From UBA1431 sp049324235 (lineage in GTDB: Bacteria; Bacillota; Clostridia; Christensenellales; UBA1431): DNA of 64,000 bases. A program made the translations under genes and the position numbers. This document shows positions 7,868-16,666 of this stretch, piece by piece (the first letter of the stretch is position 1; each line of letters opens with the position of its first letter). The DNA lies in assembly GCA_049324235.1 (NCBI GenBank), contig JBMOLJ010000017.1, forward strand, positions 48,949 through 112,948. Direction: 5' to 3'. The notes beneath the pieces are model-generated. The model had not been told where the DNA came from and made no database searches. It saw only the letters and a list, made by a program, of their open reading frames with translations.

Positions 7868-9316
7868 ATGACAAAAGAAGAAAAACAGGGGTTCGTCACC
7901 CATATTACGCCTAAAGACGAGGACTTTTCGCAGTGGTATACGGACGTAATACTCAAAGCCGACCTGGTGGACTATTCGGACGTGAAGGGCTGCATGGTCA
8001 TCAAGCCGTACGGCTATGCCATCTGGGAAAACATACAGAAAGAGATGGACCGCCGGTTCAAGGAAACCGGGCATAAAAACGCATATTTCCCGCTGTTCAT
8101 CCCGGAGAGCCTTCTGGCCAAGGAAGTGGAGCATGTGGAAGGGTTTGCCCCTGAAGTCGCATGGGTGACGCACGGCGGCAATGAGAGGCTCCAGGAAAGA
8201 CTGGTCGTCCGCCCGACTTCCGAGACCATCATCTGCAGCATGTACGCCAAATGGATACAGTCCCACCGCGACCTGCCTGTGCTCATCAACCAGTGGTGCA
8301 ACGTCGTGCGCTGGGAAAAGAGCACGCGCCCCTTTTTGCGCACGTCCGAGTTTTTGTGGCAGGAGGGGCATACGGCGCATGTCGATTACGAAGACGCGCA
8401 GAAAGAGACCATCAAGATGCTTAATGTTTACGAGGAATTTGCGCGCAATGTGCTGGCAATCCCCGTCGTGACCGGCCAGAAGAGCGAAAAGGAGAAATTC
8501 GCGGGCGCGCAGTCCACGTATACGATGGAAGCGATGATGCAGGACGGGAAGGCGCTGCAGATGGGCACCTCCCACAACCTGGGCGAGCACTTTGCAAGGG
8601 TGTTCGATATCCAGTACCTCGACAAGGACGGGAAGCTTAAATACGTGAACCAAACGTCCTGGGGCACGTCCACGCGCATGATCGGCGGCCTGATCATGGT
8701 ACACGGCGATGAGCGCGGGCTGGTGCTGCCGCCCAAGGTCGCGCCCATACAGGTCGTGATACTGCCCATCGCCATGCATAAGGAAGGCGTCCTGAATAAG
8801 GCGGAGGAAATCTACCAAAGCCTTGTGCAGGCCGGTCTTCGGGTAGAGCTGGACGACCGCCAGACCCAGAGCGCGGGATGGAAATTCAACGAGTGGGAAC
8901 TGAAGGGCGTTCCCGTGCGGCTGGAGATCGGCCCGAGGGATATCGCGAACAATCAGGTGTTCGTATGCAGGCGCGATACGCTTGAAAAGACCGCGCTGCC
9001 CATGGAAGGGCTGGCCCAAAGCCTGAACGCGCTGCTTGACGACATACACGCCACGATACTGCAAAAGGCCGCGGATATGCGCGAGGCGCGTACGTATATG
9101 GCGACCGATTTTGAGGAGTTTACCGAAGGCATCGTAGAGAAGAAGGGCTTTGTGAAGGCGATGTGGTGCGGTGAGCGCGCGTGCGAGGATGCCATCAAGG
9201 AAAAGACGGGCGCAACGACGCGCTGCATGCCGTTTGAGCAGGAAAGCCTGGGCGACGTATGCGTGCATTGCCAAAAGCCGGCCAGGGCCATGACGTACTT
9301 TGCGCGGGCCTACTGA
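7868..9316 (+). CDS. proS: Prolyl-tRNA synthetase (eukaryote/archaeal-type)
   Basis: Class II aminoacyl-tRNA synthetase that charges tRNA-Pro. The 482-residue size, the lack of an editing insertion and the C-terminal zinc-ribbon-like extension ending in FARAY place it in the shorter eukaryote-like ProRS group. Class II motif 2 is seen around QWCNVVRWEKSTRPFLRTSEFLWQEGH (arginine of the fRxE loop), and motif 3 region cysteines and arginines near the C-terminus. The ATG at 7868 was chosen over the in-frame ATG at 7847 because AGGAG lies at 7854-7858. Expression is controlled by the T-box leader. Confidence 0.95.
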   Translation: MTKEEKQGFVTHITPKDEDFSQWYTDVILKADLVDYSDVKGCMVIKPYGYAIWENIQKEMDRRFKETGHKNAYFPLFIPESLLAKEVEHVEGFAPEVAWVTHGGNERLQERLVVRPTSETIICSMYAKWIQSHRDLPVLINQWCNVVRWEKSTRPFLRTSEFLWQEGHTAHVDYEDAQKETIKMLNVYEEFARNVLAIPVVTGQKSEKEKFAGAQSTYTMEAMMQDGKALQMGTSHNLGEHFARVFDIQYLDKDGKLKYVNQTSWGTSTRMIGGLIMVHGDERGLVLPPKVAPIQVVILPIAMHKEGVLNKAEEIYQSLVQAGLRVELDDRQTQSAGWKFNEWELKGVPVRLEIGPRDIANNQVFVCRRDTLEKTALPMEGLAQSLNALLDDIHATILQKAADMREARTYMATDFEEFTEGIVEKKGFVKAMWCGERACEDAIKEKTGATTRCMPFEQESLGDVCVHCQKPARAMTYFARAY

Positions 9317-9406
9317 TCCGTAAAACGTGGATTGCACACGAAGGCTTTATTATGCTAAAATATATAAAACGGCGATGGAGTACCGCCGGAAAACCGCTAT
9401 TGAGCT

Positions 9407-9440
9407 AATGACTCCTGCTATGCAGGAGTCATTCTTTTTA
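9407..9440 (+). terminator. Hairpin between proS and the dynamin-like gene
   Basis: A 12-bp perfect stem (AATGACTCCTGC / GCAGGAGTCATT) with a TAT loop is followed by CTTTTTATT. It probably ends proS transcription. A TTGCAC...TAAAAT pair (18-base spacing) just upstream around 9332-9361 could also make it an attenuator for the next gene. Confidence 0.75.
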
Positions 9441-9456
9441 TTCGGGAGGGGAAAAG

Positions 9457-11244
9457 ATGCTGGAGGGTACCCATGTAATTCTGGATCGGTTCTGTGAGAA
9501 GATTGCGGGCTTGATGCCGATTGCGGCGTCTTTGGACAATCAGGAGATGGCGGCTGGCCTGGAGAAGCAGCTTCAAAAGGTTCGGAACGTAGAATTCCAT
9601 ATCATGATCCTGGGTTTGTTCAAAAGGGGCAAGTCGACCCTGATAAACTATTTTTTGAGCGCGAAGCTTCTGCCGACGGGAGTTGTACCGGTCACGTCCG
9701 TGGCGTCATACATCCGGTTCGGCGAAATTCCGCAGGTAAAAGTAATATTCAAGGACACATCGGAAATTATGATCTCAACGGAGCAAATCGACGCGTATGC
9801 GTCCGAACGGGGAAATCCCGGCAACGAAAAGAACGTTGACCGCATCGAAATATATTATCCGTCCGCGTTTCTGAAAAACGGCGTTGTCCTGGTGGATACG
9901 CCCGGAACCGGGTCGACAAACATCGAAAACACGAAGGAAGCCTACAGGTTCTTGCCCGAAGCCGATGCGGCGTTATTCCTGCTTTCCTCGGACGCCCCTA
10001 TTTCAGAGCTGGAATTGAACTACCTGTCGGAGGTAAGGAATTATTACGAGAAAGTTTATATCCTGCAAAACAAAACGGATCATCTCGCCCATGATGAACG
10101 GGAAGAGGTCGTTGCATTCACGGAGCGTATCATAAAGCAGGCTTTCGGGGAAAAGATGCAGGTATTTCCGGTATCCGCAAAACTTGCCATGGAAGGCAGG
10201 CTTGAAGGCGATGATATAAAGATACGCGACAGCGGCATGGCGCTTTTTGAGGAGGAGCTTGAGGGCTTTCTCGTTGAGGAACGGGCTTTTTATATGCTCA
10301 GCAGCAACAAAAGAAAGATTCTGAGCATGATAAAAACACTGGAGGAGAACATCTGCTTCCAGATCGACATGCTGCAGGCGCCGATCGGCATCGTCCAGTC
10401 AAAAGTGAAGCAGTTCGAGGAAAAGATCGTACAGATTGGCAGTTTGAAAAAGGAATGCATGGCTATTCTGGGCGTGGACCTTGATGAGGTGATGGAGGAA
10501 TTCCTCATCGATATCGGCTTATTTAAGAAGGAGACCGGTGAGAGCATCAAACGCGATCTTACGGAGTATTTCAATGAGCACAAGCACAGCGCCAAACACT
10601 CCGAGCTGAAAGAATCCCTGGAAAAGAGACTGCAGGACGGGATCAGGAAAGCGTTCAGCACATGGAACAGCATCCAGGAAGAAAAAATGAAGACCGCATT
10701 CAAAAGGGTGGCTGACAGATTTGCATCGCAGCTCAATAACGCCCAGGAACATATCAACGACATTACACAGGAGGTCTTCGGATTCAGACTGCTTGAAAAC
10801 GTGGATACCGTGGATATTCAGGATAATAAGCTGTTTTATTTCAGATTCAGCGCAGGGAACGCGTCATTGCTTGTACCCGATATGAAGTCGCTCAAGTTCC
10901 TGCTTAACAAGGAAAAAAAGGCGGAGTTCATGCTCGAGAACGTATTGGGCCAGGTGGGCGTGGAACTGCAGAAAAACGCTGACGGCTTAAGATGGAGTTA
11001 TGTCCAGAAGTTCAAAGACAGCAAGCGGATGTTTGAATCGATGTATCAGGAGAAGGCCGATGCGGTTGTTTCCACAGTCCGGAAAATGATTGCCCAGGCA
11101 GTGGAAAAACGCAACGAAGAAGAAGGCAGGGTAGAGAAGAGGGTCGAATATCTGCGGGAGACGCGGGAAAGGCTGATCCGGGAGAAACACAGCGTCGAGT
11201 CCATGGATTTATCGGACACAAAGCAGAAGGAAACCGTTAGTTAA
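9457..11244 (+). CDS. Dynamin-like GTPase
   Basis: A 595-residue bacterial dynamin-family protein. The GTPase domain occupies about residues 40-260: P-loop GLFKRGKSTLIN (about 53-64), G2 threonine within VVPVTSVASY, G3 VLVDTPGTGS and G4 LQNKTD. The rest is mostly helical with charged coiled-coil character, and no transmembrane segment is obvious. Bacterial dynamins are linked to membrane remodelling, cell division or phage defence; nothing here separates these roles. The gene stands alone behind proS with a strong GGGAGGGG ribosome binding site, and ends at a bidirectional terminator. Confidence 0.88.
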   Translation: MLEGTHVILDRFCEKIAGLMPIAASLDNQEMAAGLEKQLQKVRNVEFHIMILGLFKRGKSTLINYFLSAKLLPTGVVPVTSVASYIRFGEIPQVKVIFKDTSEIMISTEQIDAYASERGNPGNEKNVDRIEIYYPSAFLKNGVVLVDTPGTGSTNIENTKEAYRFLPEADAALFLLSSDAPISELELNYLSEVRNYYEKVYILQNKTDHLAHDEREEVVAFTERIIKQAFGEKMQVFPVSAKLAMEGRLEGDDIKIRDSGMALFEEELEGFLVEERAFYMLSSNKRKILSMIKTLEENICFQIDMLQAPIGIVQSKVKQFEEKIVQIGSLKKECMAILGVDLDEVMEEFLIDIGLFKKETGESIKRDLTEYFNEHKHSAKHSELKESLEKRLQDGIRKAFSTWNSIQEEKMKTAFKRVADRFASQLNNAQEHINDITQEVFGFRLLENVDTVDIQDNKLFYFRFSAGNASLLVPDMKSLKFLLNKEKKAEFMLENVLGQVGVELQKNADGLRWSYVQKFKDSKRMFESMYQEKADAVVSTVRKMIAQAVEKRNEEEGRVEKRVEYLRETRERLIREKHSVESMDLSDTKQKETVS

Positions 11245-11302
11245 AACGGAGCATTTGTGTAGCTTCTTAAAACGATATAATATATAATATCCTCATGTAA
11301 TG

Positions 11303-11326
11303 AGCGGGGGATTACCATCCCCCGCT
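11303..11326. terminator. Bidirectional terminator between convergent genes
   Basis: AGCGGGGGAT-TACC-ATCCCCCGCT, a perfect 10-bp stem between the dynamin-like gene (plus) and a dehydrogenase gene (minus). Confidence 0.8.
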
Positions 11327-11337
11327 TTGCGGATAGA

Positions 11338-12153
11338 CTACTGTTCCCGGGCCAAAGGCAGCTTTTTACGCGTAATGCGCCAACGGTAGAAAATGTATTT
11401 TGCAATCAGTTTGGCAGGAAAGATTACGGAAAGAAAATGCAGGAAGTGGTTGAAAACGCCGGGGATGTAAATCGGCTTGTTCCTGAATACGCAGTCAATG
11501 GTATTTGAAGCGATCGTCCCTGTTTCAAGCGTCGTAATGCGTCCGAGGAAGCCCTGCGTGTCGATGTTGTTGATGTTTTCCTCGTTGGTGCGCATTCCGG
11601 CGGGGCAGAGGATGGTTAAAGAGCCGTTATTCTGGCGTATCTCTTCGCGCAATGCCAGGGAAAAATTGATGACCATCCGCTTTGTTGCCGCATAGGTTGC
11701 CTTGAGGGGCATGGGATAGAACCCTGCAAGGCTTGCGACGTTGATGATGAAAAATTTGTTTTTGTGCGGAAATCTTGCAATATAATGGCTTATATCTAGG
11801 GTGGCTTCCGAGTTGATGCGGATGATTTTGCATAACGCATCCCTGCTCTGGTCCTCTGCCGGACCCTCAAAATCCAGTCCGGCCACGTTGATTGCCATCC
11901 AGGGTTCAATCCCGCGCAGCGCTATATCCGAGAAGATCTCCTTGCGTGCGTCCATGTGCATGAGATCGCACGGGAAGCTGACAGTTTTGATATCATAGGT
12001 GCTGGCAAGGCCGCGGGCAAGGCTCTCCAGCTTCTCCCTGAACAGGTCGGTCAGATAAAGATTATATCCGCGGCGCGCGCACTCTACTGCAAACGCTTTG
12101 CCGAGGCCCCCTGTTGCGCCGGTAATAAGCACGTATTTTTCCACATAGCTCAC
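11338..12153 (-). CDS. Short-chain dehydrogenase/reductase with C-terminal membrane segment
   Basis: A 271-residue classical SDR. The cofactor loop is TGATGGLGKAF near the N-terminus, the catalytic serine lies in VASLAGF and the catalytic Tyr/Lys in YAATKRMV. The C-terminal segment FNHFLHFLSVIFPAKLIAKYIF is hydrophobic and followed by basic residues, suggesting membrane association as in lipid or hydroxysteroid-type dehydrogenases. It is divergent from a second SDR gene with a palindrome between them. Substrate is unknown. Confidence 0.87.
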   Translation of the reverse strand: MSYVEKYVLITGATGGLGKAFAVECARRGYNLYLTDLFREKLESLARGLASTYDIKTVSFPCDLMHMDARKEIFSDIALRGIEPWMAINVAGLDFEGPAEDQSRDALCKIIRINSEATLDISHYIARFPHKNKFFIINVASLAGFYPMPLKATYAATKRMVINFSLALREEIRQNNGSLTILCPAGMRTNEENINNIDTQGFLGRITTLETGTIASNTIDCVFRNKPIYIPGVFNHFLHFLSVIFPAKLIAKYIFYRWRITRKKLPLAREQ

Positions 12154-12191
12154 CTCTTGTAAACATTATACAGAATCATGGCAAAATAGTC

Positions 12192-12216
12192 AATCAAATG
12201 TTTAATGCAAATGATT
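12192..12216. promoter_or_regulatory. Candidate TetR operator between divergent SDR genes
   Basis: An imperfect 25-bp palindrome with outer half sites AATCA / TGATT and inner TG / CA matches lies between the two divergent dehydrogenase genes. A TetR-family gene ends the plus-strand unit, so autoregulation plus control of both dehydrogenases is plausible. Further AT-rich repeats follow up to 12240. Confidence 0.35.
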
Positions 12217-12285
12217 AATTCAAGCGATTAAATCGGTTGTTGACATTCTGCAATAATTATGATACCCTGCACATGGGGTGATTAT

Positions 12286-13155
12286 GTGCAAGCAGACCAA
12301 AGGACAGTGCTCATCACGGGCGCAACCAGCGGAATCGGCCTTCAAACAGCAAAGATACTCGCGCAAAAAGGATTTGCGGTCATGGGCGTCGGACGTTCGC
12401 AGGAAAGGATCGACGCCGCGCTTAAATACCTTGATAACAGCAAGGCCTGTTATTTTCTGGCTGATCTGGCGTCCCAGCAGCAAATCAGAAGGCTGGCGGC
12501 AGAGGTCAGGGAGCATTTGAACGGCCGGGGGCTCGATGTTCTGATCAACAATGCCGGTACCTTTTACAGTTATTATGCGCTTTCCGACGAAGGGGTGGAG
12601 ATGCAGTTCGCCGTGAATGTTGCTGCGCCATATCTCCTTTCACATTTACTATATGAGGATTTGAAAAAAGTGCAGGGCAGGATTATTATGCTCAGTTCGG
12701 GATCCCATTACAAGACCGCGGTGCATTGGAACGATATACAGCTTTCACAGCATTACAGGCAATTGCAGGCGTACAAGCAGACCAAGCTGTTTGCCGTGCA
12801 TCTTGCCAGAGAGTTCAATAAGCGTTTTAACGGCGTGCGCGCTTTTGCGGCCGACCCCGGGCTGGTCAACACGGAAATGGGGCTGAAGTATACCAAAGGC
12901 GTTGCAAGGGTGATCTGGAAATACAGGAAAAGGCTGGGGGTCCAAACGCAGGAGGGAGCAAGGACGCCGGTATATCTCGCGACGGAAAAAGACCTTGGTG
13001 AAGATATATACTGGAAAGACGGCAAACCGAAGGCGCCGGCAAGGAACGCAATGCGCAACGATTTTTCGCAAAGGATTTGGGAGTATTGCGAGAGGATATG
13101 CGCCATCGATTCAAATAGAGTAATTGAAGAAGGGGAGCACTGTGGAACAGAGTAG
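12286..13155 (+). CDS. Short-chain dehydrogenase/reductase (retinol-dehydrogenase-like)
   Basis: SDR of about 289 residues. It begins almost directly with the cofactor-binding TVLITGATSGIGLQTA, has the structural NNAGTF motif and the catalytic YKQTK, and ends with a longer C-terminal region typical of the retinol dehydrogenase/WW-oxidoreductase-like group. The GTG at 12286 is preferred to an ATG at 12259 because GGGGTG lies 5 bases upstream and the earlier ATG sits inside probable promoter sequence. Its 3' end overlaps the TetR gene start, so they form one unit. Substrate unknown. Confidence 0.85.
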   Translation: MQADQRTVLITGATSGIGLQTAKILAQKGFAVMGVGRSQERIDAALKYLDNSKACYFLADLASQQQIRRLAAEVREHLNGRGLDVLINNAGTFYSYYALSDEGVEMQFAVNVAAPYLLSHLLYEDLKKVQGRIIMLSSGSHYKTAVHWNDIQLSQHYRQLQAYKQTKLFAVHLAREFNKRFNGVRAFAADPGLVNTEMGLKYTKGVARVIWKYRKRLGVQTQEGARTPVYLATEKDLGEDIYWKDGKPKAPARNAMRNDFSQRIWEYCERICAIDSNRVIEEGEHCGTE

Positions 13156-13711
13156 GAGACAGGCCGTTATGCAGAAGGTGCTGCAGGCGGCGATAGACTG
13201 CATTGAAGAATATGGCGTGCAGAAAACGACTATACGGGCCATTGCGTCTAAAGCGGGCCTGAACAGCGCGGCCATAAATTATTATTTTGAAAACAAGGAT
13301 GAGCTTATCAGGCAGGCGCTCGATCAAACGCTTAAAAATGCTTTTGACGTTTCGCATATCAACTTCCGGGAGGACGATTCGCCGGCCCGGTTGCTCGAAC
13401 GGCTGTTCGAGCATTGGCTGGAGGGAAACCGGAGATATCCCGGCATCATCCGCGCCTATTTCTATGAACCGTTCGTCAACCAGTATTACAATGATGCGGG
13501 CATGGTCAAGCTGAAAGCTTTTGTACAAGAGGTTGAAAATTTGATGGTGCGCCACGGCATGGAGCAGTCACCAGAAAACTCCATGAAGGTCCGCTGGGTG
13601 TTTTCCGCTTTTTTTAACAACATTCTTTTGCCCGGGCTGCTGGGGGAGGATATCGTTGCGGACGAGGACGCCGGAAAACGGTTTCTGAAACTGCATTATC
13701 AGTTATTCTAA
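13142..13711 (+). CDS. TetR/AcrR-family transcriptional regulator
   Basis: About 189 residues. The N-terminal DNA-binding domain is clear: TIRAIASKAGLNSAAINYYFENKDELI is the TetR helix-turn-helix with the YYF recognition-helix end, and the C-terminal two thirds would bind a ligand and dimerise. The GTG at 13142 was chosen since GGGGAG precedes it by 4-5 bases; a TTG at 13124 is the alternative. It overlaps the upstream dehydrogenase by 14 bases. The palindrome at 12192-12216 is its likely target. Confidence 0.87.
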   Translation: MEQSRRQAVMQKVLQAAIDCIEEYGVQKTTIRAIASKAGLNSAAINYYFENKDELIRQALDQTLKNAFDVSHINFREDDSPARLLERLFEHWLEGNRRYPGIIRAYFYEPFVNQYYNDAGMVKLKAFVQEVENLMVRHGMEQSPENSMKVRWVFSAFFNNILLPGLLGEDIVADEDAGKRFLKLHYQLF

Positions 13712-13762
13712 ATGGATGGAGAAGCAACCGTCAGGGCTTTTGAGCAGAAAATCATATAAACG

Positions 13763-13784
13763 GTGACCTCAGGGTCACTTTTTC
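13763..13784 (+). terminator. Terminator after the TetR gene
   Basis: GTGACC-TCAG-GGTCAC stem followed directly by TTTTTCATT. Confidence 0.65.
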
Positions 13785-13831
13785 ATTAGTTGTAGCCGCT
13801 TTAATCCTATGCAATTTTTAATGAAAACTAT

Positions 13832-13899
13832 TTGACACCTGGAAAATATTGTGGTATATAATGAGTAAGGAATTAGCACTCAACGAACGAGAGTGCTAA
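13832..13899 (+). promoter_or_regulatory. SigA-type promoter with CIRCE operator
   Basis: TTGACA (13832-13837) and TATATA (13855-13860) are 17 bases apart. Downstream, TTAGCACTC-9 bases-GAGTGCTAA at 13873-13899 is a perfect CIRCE element, the binding site of the heat-shock repressor HrcA. It predicts HrcA control of the hsp20 gene and, if read through, of htpG. Confidence 0.95.
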
Positions 13900-13933
13900 C
13901 AAAAACAATGAAACGTGAAGGGAGTTGTTAATC

Positions 13934-14377
13934 ATGGCAGGATTGGTACCGTTCAACAGGAACAGGAGCCTCAGGACAAGCGGCTGGGAAGGTTTTCACA
14001 ACATGCTTGACGACTTTTTCAACGATACATGGCTGCCTGCACGGAGCCTGATCAACGACACATTCAAGGTGGATGTTGTCGAAACAGAAAAAGAATATAC
14101 CGTCGAAGCGGAACTGCCCGGCGCAAAAAAGGAAGAAGTAAACGTGGTGTTCAATGACGGCAGGCTGACCATCGCCGTAAAGCGGGAAGAAAACGTGGAG
14201 GAACAGCAGAAAAACTATATCCACAGGGAAAGGCGCTTCAGCTCCATGCAGAGGTCCGTCTATCTGGCAGATGCCAGGGCGGACGGCATAAAAGCCAGGA
14301 TGGAAGACGGCGTGCTGCATATTACTGTGCCGAAACAGGAAAAGGCAGAGAATACGAATAAAATTGAGATTGAATAA
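13934..14377 (+). CDS. Small heat shock protein, Hsp20/alpha-crystallin family
   Basis: A 147-residue ATP-independent holdase chaperone. The alpha-crystallin domain spans about residues 40-140: VDVVETEKEYTVEAELPGAKKEEV at its start, then a beta-rich core and the DGVLHITVPK segment near the end. The C-terminal tail is lysine- and glutamate-rich; a clear IxI/V motif is not seen. The ATG at 13934 follows GAAGGGAG. CIRCE upstream shows HrcA regulation. Confidence 0.95.
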   Translation: MAGLVPFNRNRSLRTSGWEGFHNMLDDFFNDTWLPARSLINDTFKVDVVETEKEYTVEAELPGAKKEEVNVVFNDGRLTIAVKREENVEEQQKNYIHRERRFSSMQRSVYLADARADGIKARMEDGVLHITVPKQEKAENTNKIEIE

Positions 14378-14389
14378 CTGACGGATACA

Positions 14390-14425
14390 GGACGCATAAA
14401 AGGGCCATTGGCCTTTTATGCGTCC
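14390..14425 (+). terminator. Long hairpin between hsp20 and htpG
   Basis: A 14-bp perfect stem (GGACGCATAAAAGG / CCTTTTATGCGTCC) with an inner GCC/GGC pairing lies between the genes. No long T-tract follows on the plus strand, so it may only partly terminate, reducing rather than blocking htpG expression. Confidence 0.5.
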
Positions 14426-14450
14426 TGACTTGCAAAAAGGAGTGACGAAA

Positions 14451-16319
14451 TTGGCGAAAAAACAGTTTAAGGCCGAATCCAAAAGGCTGCTGGACCTCAT
14501 GATCAACTCGATCTATACGCACAAGGAGATTTTTTTAAGGGAACTCATTTCGAATGCAAGCGATGCTATAGACAAGATCTATTATAAGGCTTTGACAGAT
14601 GAGAGCATTGGGTTCAATAAGGATGATTACTATATAAAGGTTTCTATTGATAAGGAAAACAGGATACTGAGGATTTCCGATACGGGAATCGGCATGACCA
14701 GGGAAGAACTGGAGGACAACCTTGGGATCATCGCAAAAAGCGGATCGCTGACGTTCAAGAAGGAGAACGAATTAAAGGACGGATATGACATCATCGGCCA
14801 GTTCGGCGTCGGATTCTATTCGGCGTTCATGGTTTCCGATACCGTTACCGTCATCAGCAGGGCGTTTGGCAGCGAGCAGGCTTTCAAATGGGAATCGAAC
14901 GGTTCGGACGGCTACACCGTTGAACCGTATGAAAAGGACGCCGTCGGGACGGACGTTATTCTTAAGATAAAGCCGAATACAGAAGAAGAAAACTATGATG
15001 CGTATCTTGAGGAATACAGGGTAAGGTCGATTATCAAGAAATACTCGGATTTTATAAGATACCCGATTAAAATGGATGTTACGGCGAGCAAGCTGAAGGA
15101 AGGCAGCGAGACGGAATACGAGAAGGTTGCCGAAGAACAGACGATCAACAGCATGGTCCCCATTTGGAGAAAGAATAAAAACGAACTGACCGACGAGGAT
15201 TACGAGAACTTCTATTCCGAAAAACACTATGGGTATGATAAGCCGGTAAAGCACATCCATATCAGCGTTGACGGCGCTGTGCGGTATAACGCGATTTTGT
15301 TTATTCCTCAGAGCATTCCTTTTGACTACTATACGAAGGAATACGAAAAAGGGCTGGAACTGTATTCAAACGGTGTTCTCATTATGAATAAATGCCCGGA
15401 CCTGCTGCCTGACTATTTCAGCTTCGTGAAAGGTCTGGTCGATTCCGAAGACCTTTCCCTGAACATTTCCAGGGAGATACTCCAGCATGACAGGCAGCTC
15501 AAGCTCATTGCAAAGAACATCAGGAACAAGATCAAGAGCGAATTGCTGGCTATGCTCAAAAACGAAAGGGAAGCATACGAAAAATTCTATGAATCCTTCG
15601 GAAGACAATTAAAGTTCGGCGTCTATAACGATTTCGGCAGCAACAGGGAAATGCTGCAGGACCTGCTAATGTTTTATTCATCGACGCAGGAAAAGATGGT
15701 GACGCTGGACGAATACGTGGAAAGGATGCCGGAAGGCCAGAAATACATATACTACGCTTCCGGTGAGACCTATGACCGGATCAAAAAACTGCCGCAGACC
15801 GAACTTGTGGCCGAAAAAGGATACGAAATACTGTACTTTACGGAAGATATCGACGAGTTCGCGATCAGGATGCTGATAAACTATAAGGAAAAGGACTTCA
15901 AGTCGGTTTCAGGCGGCGACCTCGGCATTGAAACGGAAGAAAAGGCCACAGAGGATAAGGGCGATGCGGAGCTGTTTGCAAGCATGAAGGACATACTTTC
16001 CGATAAAGTGAAGGATGTCCGTGCATCCAGGCGTCTGAAGCGCCATCCCGTGTGCCTGACCAACGAGGGCGAGCTTTCCATAGAAATGGAAAAAATACTC
16101 AGCGCGATGCCCAACAACCCGCATATGAAAGCGGAAAAGGTTTTGGAAATCAACGAGAACCACGAAGTGTTCAAGGCATTGAAAGACGCCTTTCAAAACG
16201 ATAAGGAGAAATTCAGGCTTTACACGGACCTGTTATACTCTCAGGCGCTGCTCATCGAAGGCCTGCCTCTTCATGACCCCGTTGAATTCGCCGATAATCT
16301 GTGCAAGGTAATGGTGTGA
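14451..16319 (+). CDS. htpG: Molecular chaperone HtpG (Hsp90)
   Basis: Hsp90-family ATPase chaperone of 622 residues. The N-terminal GHKL ATP site is complete: ELISNASDAIDKIYY, ISDTGIGMTREEL, and the GQFGVGFYSAFMV lid region. The middle domain holds the NISREILQHDRQLKLIAKNI block with the catalytic-loop arginine, and the C-terminal dimerisation domain ends without the eukaryotic MEEVD. The TTG at 14451 was preferred to an ATG at 14418 because AAAAAGGAG lies 8 bases before it and MAKKQFKAESKRLLDLMINS is the usual N-terminus. Confidence 0.96.
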   Translation: MAKKQFKAESKRLLDLMINSIYTHKEIFLRELISNASDAIDKIYYKALTDESIGFNKDDYYIKVSIDKENRILRISDTGIGMTREELEDNLGIIAKSGSLTFKKENELKDGYDIIGQFGVGFYSAFMVSDTVTVISRAFGSEQAFKWESNGSDGYTVEPYEKDAVGTDVILKIKPNTEEENYDAYLEEYRVRSIIKKYSDFIRYPIKMDVTASKLKEGSETEYEKVAEEQTINSMVPIWRKNKNELTDEDYENFYSEKHYGYDKPVKHIHISVDGAVRYNAILFIPQSIPFDYYTKEYEKGLELYSNGVLIMNKCPDLLPDYFSFVKGLVDSEDLSLNISREILQHDRQLKLIAKNIRNKIKSELLAMLKNEREAYEKFYESFGRQLKFGVYNDFGSNREMLQDLLMFYSSTQEKMVTLDEYVERMPEGQKYIYYASGETYDRIKKLPQTELVAEKGYEILYFTEDIDEFAIRMLINYKEKDFKSVSGGDLGIETEEKATEDKGDAELFASMKDILSDKVKDVRASRRLKRHPVCLTNEGELSIEMEKILSAMPNNPHMKAEKVLEINENHEVFKALKDAFQNDKEKFRLYTDLLYSQALLIEGLPLHDPVEFADNLCKVMV

Positions 16320-16321
16320 AA

Positions 16322-16363
16322 AAGAGCCGCTTGTCAGGGCCAGTGACCTGATAAGCGGCTCTT
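16322..16363 (+). terminator. Terminator after htpG
   Basis: A 17-bp stem (AAGAGCCGCTTGTCAGG / CCTGATAAGCGGCTCTT, one G-T pair) followed by CATTCATT. Confidence 0.75.
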
Positions 16364-16419
16364 CATTCATGGAGATTATTAAGCAGGAATTTCGGCGGGC
16401 GATATGTAATACTGGAAAT

Positions 16420-16578
16420 AATTAGGGCATACTGAATAAGTCGTTTTACGACTTATTCAGTGCGGGCAATTGCCCGCACTGAAATTCTAATGCCTTAATT
16501 ACGCCGCCTGAATAACACAAAAATACCTCTATAGCCGCATAGCGGCGGCATTTTTGTGTTATTCAGCAAGGTCTAATT
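16420..16578. repeat. Palindrome-rich MITE-like element
   Basis: The 159-bp segment is bounded by imperfect 20-bp terminal inverted repeats (16420-16439 and 16559-16578) that agree at 16 of 20 positions: AATTAG at the tips and CTGAATAA inside. Within it are a 13-bp hairpin (16431-16461), a perfect 20-bp palindrome (16460-16479), an 11-bp pair closing these two (16420-16430 with 16490-16500, one mismatch) and a 17-bp perfect stem (16508-16524 with 16550-16566) containing a small GCCGC/GCGGC hairpin. No coding capacity is present. This is the architecture of a non-autonomous mobile element or a structured RNA; no clear target duplication was seen. Confidence 0.6.
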
Positions 16579-16666
16579 GCCGGACAGCCTTTCAGAGACG
16601 GTTGAAAGTGTGCCACAAGAAAAACCTGTTTCAGGGAAATAATATGAGTGATCGGATGGTGATAAC

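Noticed and set aside
7844..9337. 497-codon minus-strand frame opposite proS
   Set aside because: It is a shadow of the GC-rich proS coding frame; the product is arginine- and histidine-rich without motifs, and the T-box supports proS.
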